Assembly (NCBI GenBank): GCA_023014335.1
Contig: JAECYW010000031.1
Span: 124,001 to 188,000, forward strand
DNA: 64,000 bases
DNA from: Galerina marginata
Taxonomy: Eukaryota; Basidiomycota; Agaricomycetes; Agaricales; Galerinaceae
Reading direction: 5' to 3'
Shown piece by piece: positions 1 through 11,605 of this stretch. The position numbers and the translations under genes were made by a program. The notes under the pieces are model-generated. The model was not told where the DNA came from, did not search any database, and saw only the letters and a program-made list of their open reading frames with translations. Numbering within the stretch: position 1 is the first letter of the stretch; the number at the start of each line of letters is the position of its first letter.

Positions 1-127
1 GATACCGGTCTGGAGGTTCCTTCGCACAAGGAGGCCGATCTTTTCTGTATAGGGCCCGCGCCTTTCATTTAGCTTCTAAATACTCAGCCGTTCTGGGTCA
101 TCTCTTATTGCCGCTTTCCTTCTCCCC
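1..127. other. Upstream region of the first gene
   Basis: This short stretch precedes the DUF6533 gene on the + strand. It carries pyrimidine-rich sequence immediately before the ATG at 128, as is common in fungal core promoters. No open reading frame or RNA gene is visible, and the window edge prevents a view of any gene further left. Confidence 0.4.
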
Positions 128-2236
128 ATGTCCACGGTTACTTTGAACCTTAGCTCGCTAGCTCTGGAAGCATTCGCGGGGGTGGAGATCGACTTACAGG
201 CGCGAGCGCCACCCCTCATTCCTTTTGCGCCGACACCGATTCATATCTCTGCTATCAATGTGAGTTATTTGTGCCAAATACCCGAATTGAACATCCAGGA
301 TTGACGTGCGATATCGACTAGCAAATTCTCCTCAAGCATGGGACAGTTATCGCATCGCTCGTTGTCTTCGTATGTTTTTTTTTTTTTCGCATTTATTTAG
401 GAGTTCTGTGTTTACAAAGACAGATATACGATTACTTGTGCACTCTCGACCAAGAGGTAAGCAAACTATTTCGACTACAGTAGTTATGTGCCTCATTTCG
501 ACTCCAGGTAGCTTACATATGGTCGCGACCGCGGTCGTTCGCAACCTACCTTTTTGTCTTAAATCGTTACCTCCCATTTGTCGATCTCTCTCTGAGCTTC
601 TCTGGTGAATACTCCTTCCTTTTCTGATTCCTTGTCTCTCGTATAGTTCGTCCATCTGATCGCCGTCGTTTGTTAAACCAGCTATTCAAACCTTTCTTAC
701 CCCTCAAGTGAGTCAGCCTCGTCTCTGCGCTAATTCATAGTTAACGGTGGCCATTTTGTCGTTCAGGAATGCCTTCACCGATACTCCCTTATCACATGTT
801 CGTTTCCTATTTCGTATTCGAGCCTCTTTTGTATTAAATCGTAACGACTCGACCTACACTTCAGGGCTTAATGTGCTCGGGGTATCCGTCGCTCAAAGCA
901 AGTCCCTGTTTGTTTTGTCTCCGATCTTTTTATCCATAGCTTATGGATAATCGCCACTTTTCTTACAGTCATTCTGACTCTACGAACCATCGCAATCTGG
1001 CAACGCAATCGCTGGATAGTGGCCATCCTCATAGTCGTGTTTTTTGCAAGTTTGTCACATTTCCCTCTAGCGATCAGAACTGACTATATTTTCACTCTTG
1101 CCTGTTACTTCTAACCAGGCCAGACTCGCTATGTCAACCTTAGGGTCAAAATTATATTTGGATTCTCTAATATGTACGTCGGGCTCAAATTTTGACTCCT
1201 TTCCTCTTCTACTTACTCGAGTTTCTCACCTCCAGTCATCCCCGCTTCACGACTATTCTTTTTTGGCTGTGTCCTGATCGACTCAAATATAGCCACCGTT
1301 ATTAATTTCTCCGCTGTATTTATCCAGGAAACTAGTGCGTCATTCACCTCCGCCCTGTTTTTCTGGCTTCAGTATTTCGAATAAAGTCGTTTCTCACATA
1401 ATATTCCAATTCTTACAGTAATTGTCGTGCTTACCTTGATAAGAGCACGTAAATACCGTTCGTCCTCCCTCCTTTTCGTTTGCAATTCTTTTAAACTGAA
1501 TTTTCGAATACAGTCCGCCGATCCAACTCGTCATGGGTCCATCAACTCTACAAGAGTGGTAAGTTGGTCTGTGTATTAACGCATCACCTACGATACTTTG
1601 TTGCCTACCACCACTACCCTTCCTTCCTTCCACTTCCTCCTTCTTCGGCAGTTCCTCAATTACTAACATTCTTTTTGTAGGCTACCTCTTTTATTTCTAT
1701 CTCATTGGTTGGTTTTCCTTTGTACCCATCGGTTATTCTCTGACACGGTATATTATCTAATGGATGCTTCCAGCAATCAATTCGCTCGATGTAATATTTC
1801 CAATTATTGCTCCAGTAGGTTCCAATTTACCTCCTTTGAGATTCAAGGAAGTCAAATCGCTTCTACAGGTCCCCCTTCGAACGACTTTCACCGAGTAAGT
1901 GCCGATTGCAACGAAGTTATTCCATTCCTAAAAATATAGGTATTCAGCCCCCAACGTGCCCTTCATTCCATGTTGTGCTCGCGCGTCATCTTCCTCGTCT
2001 TGAGCCCCCAAGATGGACGTGATCCTTATAACTTGGACGGCAACGGTGTCGATGGAAGGCGGCGTTCGAGAACATCGCGACGGCGATCGGAATTCGAGAG
2101 CGGAACCGTGTTTTCGACCATAATAGACGTGTTTGACACGAAAGACAGCTTTGACGAGCCATTAAGCTCGGACGTCGAACGCATTACACGGAGAGGTGTG
2201 TGTACACCAGTTTTCTTTGGGAATATGAAAAATTGA
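128..2236 (+). CDS. DUF6533-type multi-helix membrane protein
   Basis: Integral membrane protein of the basidiomycete-expanded DUF6533 family; function unknown. Resolved exons are 128-259, 322-369, 424-456 and 508-604; all junctions keep frame. They give the family signature at exon joints: a helix ending ASLVVFIYDYLCTLDQE, then VAYIWSRPRSF, then FVLNRYLPFVDLSLS. A later exon near 940-1049 gives the helix WIIATFLTVILTLRTIAIW, and the last exon, 1940-2236, starts VFSPQRALHSMLCSRVIF, the usual final helix, followed by a hydrophilic tail rich in Arg, Ser and Asp ending at the stop at 2236. Exons between 605 and 939 and between 1050 and 1939 were only partly assigned; pieces around 1680-1870 also read as helices of the same family. 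I see no frame break, but intactness through the middle is not proven. Assignment to DUF6533 rests on remembered motifs. Confidence 0.72.
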
Positions 2237-2817
2237 GTATTCGGACTTGCCAGAGGAGTGACGGGACAGTCGTAACGTGGTTTTGGGACTCGACCACCAG
2301 CGCCGACGATATTGGATTCCTTTAGGAGCGGTCGTGAAGCTACTGGCGTACAAGATTAATCACTAGGTCACAAAAAAGTATGCCATAGCAATGGCACAGA
2401 ATCAGGGTCTCTGACTGTTAATAGATTTCGCTGTAGCTGCCCATTTGTGCTGATGAGGAGCTAGAAATTTGCCAATGGCTATCTACGACTGGTGCAAAGC
2501 GAATCAATTGAGCCAGCACTGGAAGTAAGCACTAGTAAGCATCCACCAGACTTGTGGACCAGGTTTCCGATTTCGATGACGAAGTTCAGCTAAAAGTGAG
2601 ATAAACACAGTAATACTGAGAGGATGGAAGAAAATGGTAATGTATGTAAAATATTCTACATCTACTGGCTCCTTTAGTTACCTACGATTTTTATGAAATA
2701 TTGATCTCGATGTCGTTGTAGTTGCAGATCAAAAATACTTTCATTCAAGGATTAAAAAAATAGTCAACGCTAACAGTAGATTAGGCTTCAGTCTAGTTGA
2801 TAAGTCAAGAAATGGAC
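2237..2817. other. Intergenic, no gene seen
   Basis: This stretch separates the 3' ends of a + strand and a - strand gene, so it holds both 3' untranslated regions. It is AT-rich around 2620-2780. I see no coding potential, repeat or RNA gene. Confidence 0.5.
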
Positions 2818-3348
2818 TTACGCGCGACCAACCAGTGAGCCTAGAAGACCTCGCTTTACTTCTGGCTGGACTACCGTACGTGGCTCTACCCCGCCATTTT
2901 GAATAACTTCACAGGCCGCCTGAGCCGCAGTAACGAGGCTGGGGATTGAGGAAGTGTTGCCCATCATGACCGCTATACCAGCTGGCAAAAGCGGGAACAA
3001 CGTATTCACATCCTTAAAGAGGGGTCCCCACAGGCTCACAAACGCAGGGGCAAGTAGGTATGTGAAGGTGTTAGTCTGAGGAAGCTCCGCACCCTGTGTA
3101 TCGATAGTGTTGAACGCAGTACAAGCTTGCTCCACGGCCGCAACTATGCCTGGAGCAGCAGATGGGCTATACTGCTCAAAGCCTGAAATGCCGGTTTGCC
3201 AGAATTGAGCAAGAATCGGTGCCATGATTGCTGACGTAGTTGAAGTTGATTGCCTAATGGTAAGAGACTCGGAGCCTTCCGGATCGACGGCTGGGGTTCC
3301 TATTACGAAGGTAAATGCTGTGAGAGCCAGGATGACAAAAAGCTTCAT
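2818..3348 (-). CDS. Small secreted protein, unknown
   Basis: A 176-residue protein with a clear signal peptide (residues 1-17, MKLFVILALTAFTFVIG). The mature part is Ala/Thr/Ser-rich, with two cysteines (EQACTAF and QAACEV contexts) that could pair. A dibasic KR follows PEV about ten residues before the end and could be a Kex2-type site. No known domain is recognised; HsbA-like proteins are similar in size and composition but the match is not convincing. The ATG is preceded directly by CAG, and a good donor (GTACGT) lies at 3410, so a 62 bp 5'UTR intron (3349-3410) is likely. The stop codon overlaps a strong donor-like GTAAGT, so a further 3' exon replacing the last codon cannot be excluded. 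Confidence 0.75.
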   Translation of the reverse strand: MKLFVILALTAFTFVIGTPAVDPEGSESLTIRQSTSTTSAIMAPILAQFWQTGISGFEQYSPSAAPGIVAAVEQACTAFNTIDTQGAELPQTNTFTYLLAPAFVSLWGPLFKDVNTLFPLLPAGIAVMMGNTSSIPSLVTAAQAACEVIQNGGVEPRTVVQPEVKRGLLGSLVGRA

Positions 3349-3410
3349 CTGCGGAAAAGACGATTTATAGAGTGAAAATTGTGCAGAAAGTGATAAGTGA
3401 TCTGACGTAC
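3349..3410 (-). other. Probable 5'UTR intron
   Basis: On the minus strand a GTACGT donor at 3410 and a pyrimidine-rich tract ending in CCGCAG directly before the ATG at 3348 define a 62 bp intron, the usual length here. It would place the transcription start nearer to the TATA-like box at 3484-3491. Confidence 0.5.
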
Positions 3411-3483
3411 AATGGCAGGCAGCAAAAAAAGCGAGGCTGGGTAGGTTTTGATCCTATTGAATAATGGGCATCTTATTCGTTCT

Positions 3484-3491
3484 TTTATAAC
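3484..3491 (-). promoter_or_regulatory. TATA-like box of the small secreted protein gene
   Basis: The minus strand reads TTATAAAAG just downstream of an inverted CCAAT element. It lies about 136-143 bp upstream of the ATG at 3348, which fits if the 62 bp 5'UTR intron is removed. Confidence 0.45.
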
Positions 3492-4209
3492 CAATGTTGG
3501 GTGCTGTACTATCAACTTTCATGCACGTTCTGGCAGAACGTGAGTACCAGCCGATATATTCGCGTGTCTTAATCATCATTGAAGGGTGCCTCGACAGTGC
3601 CTTACTTCAATATTACATGCCGGATAAACATGCCAACCAGTGACGCAGCGCCCTGAACAGAACATAGAACACTGATGGCGACACCGGGGTAATAACCAGC
3701 AACTTGCCAGCACACTGCCACACCGACTCCGATTCAATTATTCGCAGCCGTATTAGATGTCTCGATAATACGCTACATACTTGAAATATAAATAACAAAA
3801 TTAGTTGCCAAGTAACATATCAATCTCCGAGGGAACAGAACGATCGAAGAGGTGAGCTAATTAAGCGCCGACTTATCTTAGCGCCAGACAGGCTGACCAC
3901 CGATCATTCCAACAGACAGCTGCATCGTTCTGCTTGTGACTAACCAGCCAGAAATGCCTTTTTATGACCTCTCAAAACACGACATCAATATTTTGGCAGT
4001 GCATTTAATTTCCGTACCAGCTGCACGCTTATTGTGCTGAAATTTGGGTCGCTCACACATTTGTTCTCCGGTATTTCGTGAATCGCCCTGAGTTCTATGG
4101 AAATGATACACTTTTTTTCATATCTAGATCCTTTAAGAATAACGATTAAGATTAAACTTGAGGTAACCGCACGGATGGAGTAATCGTATTTACAAGCAGC
4201 ACAACTCTT
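3492..4209. other. Intergenic, no gene seen
   Basis: This region holds the upstream promoter of the small secreted protein and the 3' flank of the terpenoid fusion gene. The longest open frame (3613-3798, -) has no start context or recognisable content. Nothing else is supported. Confidence 0.4.
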
Positions 4210-6793
4210 CTAGATGCTGTTATACCTCACAAGGTACCAACCCAGCACGCGAAGGTGGAGTTTAGCTAGACCGTTTCGTAAATGCCCCTCGACGTTTTCC
4301 CAAGAGTTGTTGACCATCTGTTGCGCCTCCTTGAGACACGCATCAGGAATCCCATAAGCTTCTAACTTGTCGATGACCTTCTGCGTAGTGACATCGTCAT
4401 TTCCGGGTTTGCTCAGGACCGTTTCCCACACCCACTGGGCCTCTTCTAAGGGCATCATTGTTCCCGCCTTCGCAATAGGAATGTTGATTTTGCCGGAACG
4501 GATATCATCACCCCGACGTTTGAGGGCCGTCTTCTTGTTCACATTGATTGGGACTCGCTCCGCCGCCAGACCCCCAGCACCAGACGATCCACGGATATCA
4601 TAGACGTCATCAACAATCTGAAATGCCATTCCAACACACTCAAAATGCGAGGAGAGCGCACGGGCCTGAGAGGGAGACGCATCTGCAAGAATAGCAGACA
4701 TTTTGGCTATGTTAGCGGCCGCTATCGCTGTTTTGAGGCGATGTACTGAAAGAACGCGCTTTTCGAGAATGGATGGGTGAACACGACGGGTCAAGATATC
4801 GTCCAGATCAGACTTGCTCTGGCCAACTATATCCAAAGCCTGTCCCGCATGCGCAGCTCGCATTGTTTCGAAAAACAGTTCAAAGATACGAACCCTCTTC
4901 TCCGGGGATATACCAGGAATGGAGCGCATTCCAGTCTCAAATGCGAAGTACGCCGCAGTTCCTGCGTTGATCGCAGTCGGAATTCCCCAAATGGTATGCA
5001 CTGCGTCAACTCCACGACGCATTGGGCTGTCATCCTCAATATCGTCGACGATAAGCGAACCTGTCTGAAGCAGTTCCATTGATGCGAGTAACGGCCGGAA
5101 TTTTTCAGGGTCCGAATCGTCTCTGAAGACCCCAATGCAAGCTAAGCCAAGGAAGGACCGCCATGATTTCCCTCCGCTATTAATTAAATGGCGGACAGGA
5201 GCGAAAAACTGCTCGTATAAAACGTCGAGGCGCAAGTCCTGGGTGAAACGAAGGGGGCTGAGATGATTAGAATCGACGGATTGAGCAACTGTCTCGTCTG
5301 GAGATTGGAGAGCCAGGATATTCATTGCATGCTCTGCGTCGATGAGCTGAGTTGGGTATAATTTTGAAACCTCTACCGCAGTCAGTTGAGCATTGCGCAA
5401 TAAGTAGTCTCCAAATGTCATAAAAATCTGAGCTGGTAGATTCTAGAATTGGTCAACAGACACTCAAATTCTGGCTGGATGATCTTACCTCTGCGAATCC
5501 AAGACCGTTTACTGGTTCGCCGTGCATGGTTCCAACGATTGAGACTCTTCCCTTCCAATATCCTCTTCCACTACAAATTGTCCTAAGCTCTTGTTTCACG
5601 AACAGCGCCTGGATGGAAATGTTGAAGTCCAGTTGGGGAACGATCATCCTCCACTTTGTGCCGTATTCGTTCAGAGTGTGCATCGAAGTCCAACTTTCCA
5701 GGGGCTCAAAGCTGTGTTCATCGCACTGGATGCGAGTACCTTCTGGCGATATAACCAGGCATTTCTTGTCGCGTATCGTGCGGTCACCGTTGTAGATGTT
5801 CACATCCCACAGAGTGTAGACCATCAGGTACCAACCATTTGTCAGTTGCATTGATACCCGCTTCCAAGAACTTTCAACTGAGCTTGTATTCTGGGTATGC
5901 CACTTCTGTACGCCCCCGCCAAATTCCCGATCGTACCAACCTGAAGAGTTGTTTGTGTCCACCTCTACTTGTGAGTTACTGACACGAATGGAACCAGAAA
6001 CTTTGCAGTGAGGGACGAAGCAGTGGTACCTCACATCCTCCGGACTGACTAGATCCCCTTGAACAACGCCACCCGCTCCCCAGTGACTGATGGGTGCCTT
6101 CAGCGGAGTAAGGTCGAGCTTGAACCCATACGAGCCGTCTTCAGCTTGAGCGACAACAGAGTAGACATCCTCGCCAGCGCTGTTAGTGCGACAGACAACG
6201 CTGGCAAGACTACCAATTTTGATATCAAGACTTCCTTCCGTTGAAACAGAGACGTCTCCCTGAATGAGAATATCGGGTAGGGGGATTGTACCTTGACGAA
6301 GAGTTTCGAGGAGGGAACGCTGGATAAGGGGATCCATCCGAGTTTCAACTTGTAACATGGAACACATCATCCCGACGTGGTTTTGATCCATGGCGCTAGT
6401 GAAGTAATACAGACCCTTGGATCCGTTCCCCGTTCTCTCCGAAGAAAACCCGGAAGAAATTGAGGAATCGGGGGGTAGAAGCGAAATGGCGAAATTCACG
6501 CGATGGGAGTGGCAAAGTTCGTGCTTAACTTCGAATAGAGATTCAGGTTTTCCGTTACCATTGCCATAACCCCCGGTAACGTTGGTCATTGGTTTGAGGC
6601 TAGTGGTGCGGAGGAAAGCTATAAATCCTGATGCCTTTCGACCGTCAAGTAGAGACAGGTGGAAGTTGTAGTACCACCCTTCTTTGCCGCTCGACTTGTG
6701 TGGCAGATCGAGTTGTGATATTGTCTGAATGACGGTTCCGGGAGAAGGCCAGTCCTGATAGTTAATATCGGTGTTGATATCTTCAGAAGACAT
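4210..6793 (-). CDS. Fused CrtC/lipocalin-like and polyprenyl diphosphate synthase
   Basis: Two open frames on the minus strand (5453-6793 and 4210-5421) are best read as one spliced gene of about 845 residues. Exon 1 (5489-6793, 435 codons) ends GLGFAE at a consensus donor (GAG|GTAAGA). An in-frame acceptor at 5443 (46 bp intron, TTGAC branch-like site) or at 5428 joins it to exon 2 without a stop. Residues 1-435 resemble the CrtC/AttH lipocalin-like fold used by hydroxyneurosporene synthases and fungal pericyclases (GWYDREFGG at 285-293; GYWKGRVSIVG near 411). The C-terminal part is an all-trans prenyl diphosphate synthase with GGKSWR, first Asp-rich motif DDIEDD and second motif DDVYD, so it should make a linear C15-C25 diphosphate; chain length is not readable. 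No signal peptide is seen. The fusion suggests the synthase feeds the N-terminal domain, as in chimeric terpene synthases. Alternative: two adjacent genes only 31 bp apart, less likely because no promoter fits. Family calls are from motifs, the fusion from splice logic. Confidence 0.75.
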
Positions 6794-8358
6794 GACTGCA
6801 CTAGAAAGTAGGCGGGCGTATCTTCAGAAAAGAATACCCCGGGAAGAAAAATGAGTGACCTTGTTATTCGTTTTCCACTGGCAATGTTTTACTTCTTTCC
6901 CAAGCAAGAGACAGAGTGGTGATATATCACAAAGGTGTCAAAGTAAAAGAAAGGGCAAAGGGAATTGGGGCAAGCAGAAGTTTACGATGCAGCGATGCTG
7001 AGGGCGTTAAGGTTCACACGCAGTTAGCCCCAAAATTAAGCCATCCACTCTTTTACCGACAGCCCATCAGCACTCTGGTCTATCTTTGCGATATCGAAAC
7101 CCTGCCCACTCTACGCCCTTCTACGCCCATGGGAAGTGGGGCGTTTAAATAAATATGTTTGCCGCCTCCTCTTGCTCCGAAGACATAGATAACACACCTA
7201 GGCGAGCCTAACGCCTGCCTGTGTCAAAATGGCCCAACGAAGATTCTTGCATGTAGCTCGACGGAGTGGAACATGGGTCAGAGGCGGACGACTGAAGGTT
7301 CCTGTCTTCCGAACACGAGCCCCGGTTCAGACGCGGTTTCGGGATCAGATGATTCTCCCAGCCATGATGTCTGGAGACAAAACGCAACGTGGGTGAGTTC
7401 AATGACTGGCCCACGCCAATTTCTTAGACTGAGATTGAACATTGAACACTAATAATCAGTGTGGAATTGGGCGGGTCAAAGGAGATGTACCTGACGCCTG
7501 TCTGAGCCGTGATCGATTGATCAATCATCCATTGGACATCATCGATGCATCATCACCCAAGGCCATATCCGCTGAAACCCCGTGAGGGTTATTTCACCCC
7601 TCGCATTAGCCTATGCACGGTCATCGGATAACCGTTATTGGATGAATCATGAGCGTCCTTAGGTTAATACGAAGGTTGAATGAAGCCAGGGTTCGGAATC
7701 TGGTCTCACCAGGAAAGGGAGTGCAGTTGAAAGTAGTACTGGTTGATTACTGCCGTACATTAAGCAGATGGCAGTTCGAAACTCCGAGTCGGAAATTCAG
7801 ATTGAGCTGATTCATTTCGTGGTCGCAGCAGCCGTCGACGCGTCGCGTGGCAGAAGCAATTTTGATCGCTGAACCAGCAAATAGGGATTGGTTGATTTGA
7901 AAAGGCAACTCGGCACCAGTGGTACTGTCACATTTGGCTGACGATGCCTCGTCGTTCGGGTACCTGGAACGTGTTTGCTTCCTCCAAGCCTTGGAATTTG
8001 TCTCCGGTTGTGCTCGTTCAATTGCATGATCCTCAAACTTGGGAATAGACTGAGGATTCATCTGAGTTTGACCTTTTGGCTGGGAGTGGATACGGCGTTT
8101 CATAAATCGTAGCTTTGTAGCTTCAGGTTCGGAATTTACTTGAGTAGAAAGCCCGGGCACGACTATCCCCTAATCCTCTAATCCTCTCAGAGCAGAATTC
8201 TTCTTGAGATCGTTATGTACATTCGTACGATATAAATATTGGATACATGCTTGCGTAATTTACGTTTCAGCGCCACTTTAACGAAACCGTAAAGTTTCGT
8301 AAAGTTTTCCTATAGAATCTGATAAATTAAGAGAATGGCTGAGGCGTTGGGCCGCAAA
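6794..8358. other. Intergenic, weak open frames only
   Basis: This is the promoter side of the terpenoid fusion gene and the 3' flank of the LPMO gene. An open frame on the minus strand (7747-8160, 137 codons) and a short one on the plus strand starting at 7228 show no known domain and no intron logic. I do not call them genes. No repeat matching other parts of the window was found. Confidence 0.4.
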
Positions 8359-9428
8359 TTAGTGATGGGCGGCGACAGTGTTGGAGAGGCTGAATTTTCT
8401 TACGATACGACTAACGTGTCTAGCAGAAAAAAACCGATTTTCCTGAGTGACTGAGCCCTTCACGATCCTGCAGATTTTTGACAACGTGCTCGAAGAAGGG
8501 GAAGCTACGGAGTTACTGGCTGTAGTAGTAGGAGGTGATGTGGTATTACCAGAGGTAGGTCCGTTGTTACCGGGAGCGTCTCCGGAGATAAAACTGGCGA
8601 TGGGAGGACTTGGGAAGGTGTAGGTAAAGCCAGGGTTGTAAACGTCGGGCGTGTAGATACCAGGATCCGTGTCGCTGTAGGTGCCTGGAAGACTAACGAG
8701 CTCACTCGTCTGGGGAGCACCAGTTTGATCACCGCCTACGCGGAGTTGGCTACAAGAAGGATAAAACTCGGCGCCACCCATACTGACGGCGATTTGCAGT
8801 GCGATGATCTCATGGCGAATGAGATAGTTTCCAGGGGCTAGGTTCCTTGGGATAGATGCATTTGCCACTGCACCGGCAGCTAAAGAAAATCGAAGGATCA
8901 GACAATATTAAAAAATTACAAAGTAAAGTGAGAAAACGCACCGACATTGGCTAGGTACCAGGTGGAAGCGCTCATCATACCATCTTGCTGAATCTTGAAC
9001 CACTTTGCCTGTGTAATATCGAACTCGTTGCAAGCTTTCTCCCCACAACTGGCCATGTAGGTCAGCATCGGTCCAGTAGTATGAGGCCACTCGAATAACA
9101 CCACAGATCAGTCGAGAAGAAACACCAGCGGTCAAAAAAGATATACATTACTGAGACCACCATCCCGCCAGTCAAAGGTGACAGAATCCCCAGGATTTGC
9201 GTCCGCTACCTGAGATCCCGCCGTTGAATTTTGCCCACATGTTAAAGACGGGTTCGTCGCGCCCTTGACAGGATCTTGAGTGGCGATCTCTCGAATGACG
9301 CTAGCCGCTGCGGTTGCTCCAGGTAGGTTGCCTGTATATGTCTGTGTGCTGACGCCCAACTTCCAAACAAAGCCATGGGCGGAAACGTAGGCCGGCAGGA
9401 GAGATAAAAGTAGGGATGCGGTCTTCAT
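8359..9428 (-). CDS. AA9 lytic polysaccharide monooxygenase
   Basis: Copper-dependent oxidase that cleaves cellulose or other beta-glucans outside the cell. Three exons, 9147-9428, 8942-9089 and 8359-8879 (introns 57 and 62 bp), encode 316 residues. The signal peptide MKTASLLLSLLPAYVSA is followed by His18, the mature N-terminus and first ligand of the copper histidine brace. The second histidine is in WPHTTGPMLTYM, right after the first intron. The axial-site region PGNYLIRHEIIALQ and the YPSCSQLRV block, which belong to the AA9 core, are present. The core ends around FTYTFPSPPI and is followed by a Ser/Thr/Pro-rich linker and a basic tail (SARHVSRIVRKF), not a CBM1. ATG at 9428 was chosen because it gives the clean signal peptide; an in-frame ATG lies five codons upstream. 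Regioselectivity cannot be inferred. Confidence 0.92.
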
Positions 9429-10006
9429 AGCGATCAAGGTCAAAATTGGAAGTCAGAAGAAATCGGGGAAGACAAAACAATCGCACAGCGACTAGATCGT
9501 CTAACGAAAGCTCGTCTATACGCGAGCAAGTGGATTGAAGGACGAGATGTAGCTCGCAGGCACACCTCTTTTGTTATGCCTAGCGGCAACCTCATGTTAC
9601 ACTCCACCGCGTGGATGTCTACTATATTCATTTCACGATGCAAAGCGCAGTAGACTGCACTTCCCTGGCGGTTGAACTACAGAAAATCCACGAAGCAAGA
9701 CAGAAATAACCTTGCGAAACTTTGGTGATTTGGCCCTCATTGCGCTTCATTTTTCGAGCATAAACTTCTTTCTTAGCAATCACAATTGAGGATTGAATAT
9801 TCACAGTTTTCTTGTTAACTGACCGCTCGATATCAGCCTTGCCGTTCACGTTAATCTTAATCGACGTTGTGACCGCTGAGTAGTAGTCTGTACATATGCA
9901 GGGAGTGGAAATTATTTAAGTATCCGCACCAATATCCATTACTCTACTACTGAATATATACCAAGCTCTCCTTTCCAACGTCCAGCGGAAGTCGTGGTCG
10001 ATAAAC
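9429..10006. other. Promoter side of the LPMO gene
   Basis: This region lies between the LPMO start and the 3' end of the next minus-strand gene. Short open frames at 9440-9643 and 9628-9849 lack recognisable content. No repeat or RNA gene is seen. Confidence 0.4.
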
Positions 10007-11605
10007 TCACGGCAACATATAAAGCGCGTACCCAGGTGGCAGGACGTCAGTCAGTCCCATCGCCCAAGCACTCTGCTCATGATCCCTTAGCCACACAATC
10101 TTCCGATGCGTCTCCTCTGAAACACGGGTTTCATCGCCTACACTTCTCTCTGCCTCTGCACCGTCATCCTCTATGCCAGAATCCGCCTCAACCACCGTCC
10201 CCTGTTCCTTTTGTGCATTTGTAATCTGACGCCGCAGGATCTGAATTCGGTACGCTAGCAGCTGCTGTCGCCGGGTTCGTAGGGCAGCAATTTCAAGTGA
10301 GGAGCGAGCGGTGAGTATTGCGGCGGGTCGGACGACTTGCGTCTGCATATTAGTTCGGTTTAGAGGAGGGCGAGGGGATAGCACGATGTCGCCTGAACCG
10401 AAGGGGTGGAAAACGCCGCTGGATGCGAGGCCCAGCTCGACGTCTTGGTTGTAGTCTTCCCCGTGTCCTGCGGTGGTAGTTGGCATTGACACGACTGAGT
10501 TGCTACCTGAAGCTTCCAACTCAGACGGCGCCACGGAGGGTTGATTCGGGAGTGGCTGAACGATGAGCCGTGGCTGCGCGGTCACGTCTTTCTGAAATGT
10601 GAGGCGGTTCCGCAAGGCCTTGCGCCGCCGGACCAGCACAAAAAGAAGAACGAGAAGGGAGAGGATGAGAAGACCCCCGATGACGCCGCCTATAACGGCG
10701 GGTAGGTTTAGGCGGTGCGTGGAGTTTGAGGTGGACGAGCTATGATACACAAGAAGAAGGCGAGAACGTCAAATAAACAAAAAGCGTCAGTGAAAGATTG
10801 AAAAGACACGTACCTGGAGGTGTTAGACGCGCTTGGATGCGAAGTGCTAGAACTGCTGGCCAACATAAGTAAGAAGTTGAAGCCCTAAAAAGAGCTTACA
10901 TCAGTGGGGCCGTGATCGAGGTTGACGACGGTGATGCTGTATTATCTGTTGATGATGACGATCTAGTGGGCATATTTGGTGAATGACTTGATCACGAGAG
11001 TCGGTAGGAATACCTACGATGTCTGAGTGGAGGCCAAAGTCGTTGCAGATGTTGATGCAGAAGTGGAACTTGACGAAGAGGTCAGCGTAACGGCGGTCAC
11101 CTTGTTGCTGGTCCCAATCACGGTGTTTTGGGGGCTTCCCGGTGAGTAAATGTTAGTGAAGGGAAACGTGGAACCAAGCGTCTTACCCCGTAACTGCCTT
11201 CAGAACAAACTGCCTACATTCGAAACATACAAGTTAGGACTTCAAGTAAGAGTCATAAAAGCTGGACGACGCACCCTTCAGCAGAAAAGGTAACCAGCCC
11301 CGTTCCAAATTGATCACCCTGTCCTAGAACAAGGTTCGCCAGCGCCAGGCCGACATCTGCGTTTCCTTGCACGAAACGGAGGTCAAAGGTTATCGTATCT
11401 TGGTCAGTGTTATCTCGGGTCCAGAGGACAAGAGTGGGGCTGCCCACGATAGTTTGCGGTTGAAGCGCGATTCCAAGCGACGCGACATAGGAAAAAGTAG
11501 CCAAAACGATGAGAAAACTGTGGTCAGGAAAAGAAAAAAAAATATCGTGAGTTAGGAGGCGTATGATAATAAGATGAAAAGTACGCACAAATAGAGCCAC
11601 TTCAT
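10007..11605 (-). CDS. Ser/Thr-rich single-pass membrane protein
   Basis: A seven-exon gene encodes 413 residues. Exons (minus): 11589-11605, 11275-11517, 11187-11213, 11018-11134, 10900-10962, 10814-10855 and 10007-10739; frames add up exactly. The first exon (MKWLY) is spliced to FLIVLATFSYVASLG, creating the signal peptide. An ectodomain of about 95 residues with a beta-rich look (TIVGSPTLVLWTRD onward) follows, then a Ser/Thr stalk spread over four small exons. One helix comes next (PAVIGGVIGGLLILSLLVLL) with the stop-transfer cluster VRRRK. The cytoplasmic tail is about 200 residues, with a charged stretch and the C-terminus LPPGYALYMLP. Such proteins are common in Agaricomycetes and resemble wall-stress sensors in layout, but no WSC or Mid2 motif is seen. 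Function unknown. Many real exons lie in stretches that look empty without splicing. Confidence 0.85.

Noticed and set aside
4777..5082. Plus-strand open frames opposite the prenyl synthase
   Set aside because: Antisense shadows of a strongly conserved coding region.
5453..5488. Tail VRSSSQNLSVC as the true end of the CrtC-like protein
   Set aside because: The tail starts exactly at a consensus GTAAGA donor and is followed by an in-frame acceptor to the synthase domain, so it is more likely intron read-through.
8359..8868. LPMO C-terminal frame as a separate gene
   Set aside because: It lacks the N-terminal His; it joins in phase to two upstream exons that carry the signal peptide and the histidine brace.
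10007..10750. Membrane protein as a single-exon 247-residue gene
   Set aside because: The frame begins in the stalk with no signal peptide; splicing six upstream exons in phase supplies signal peptide and ectodomain.
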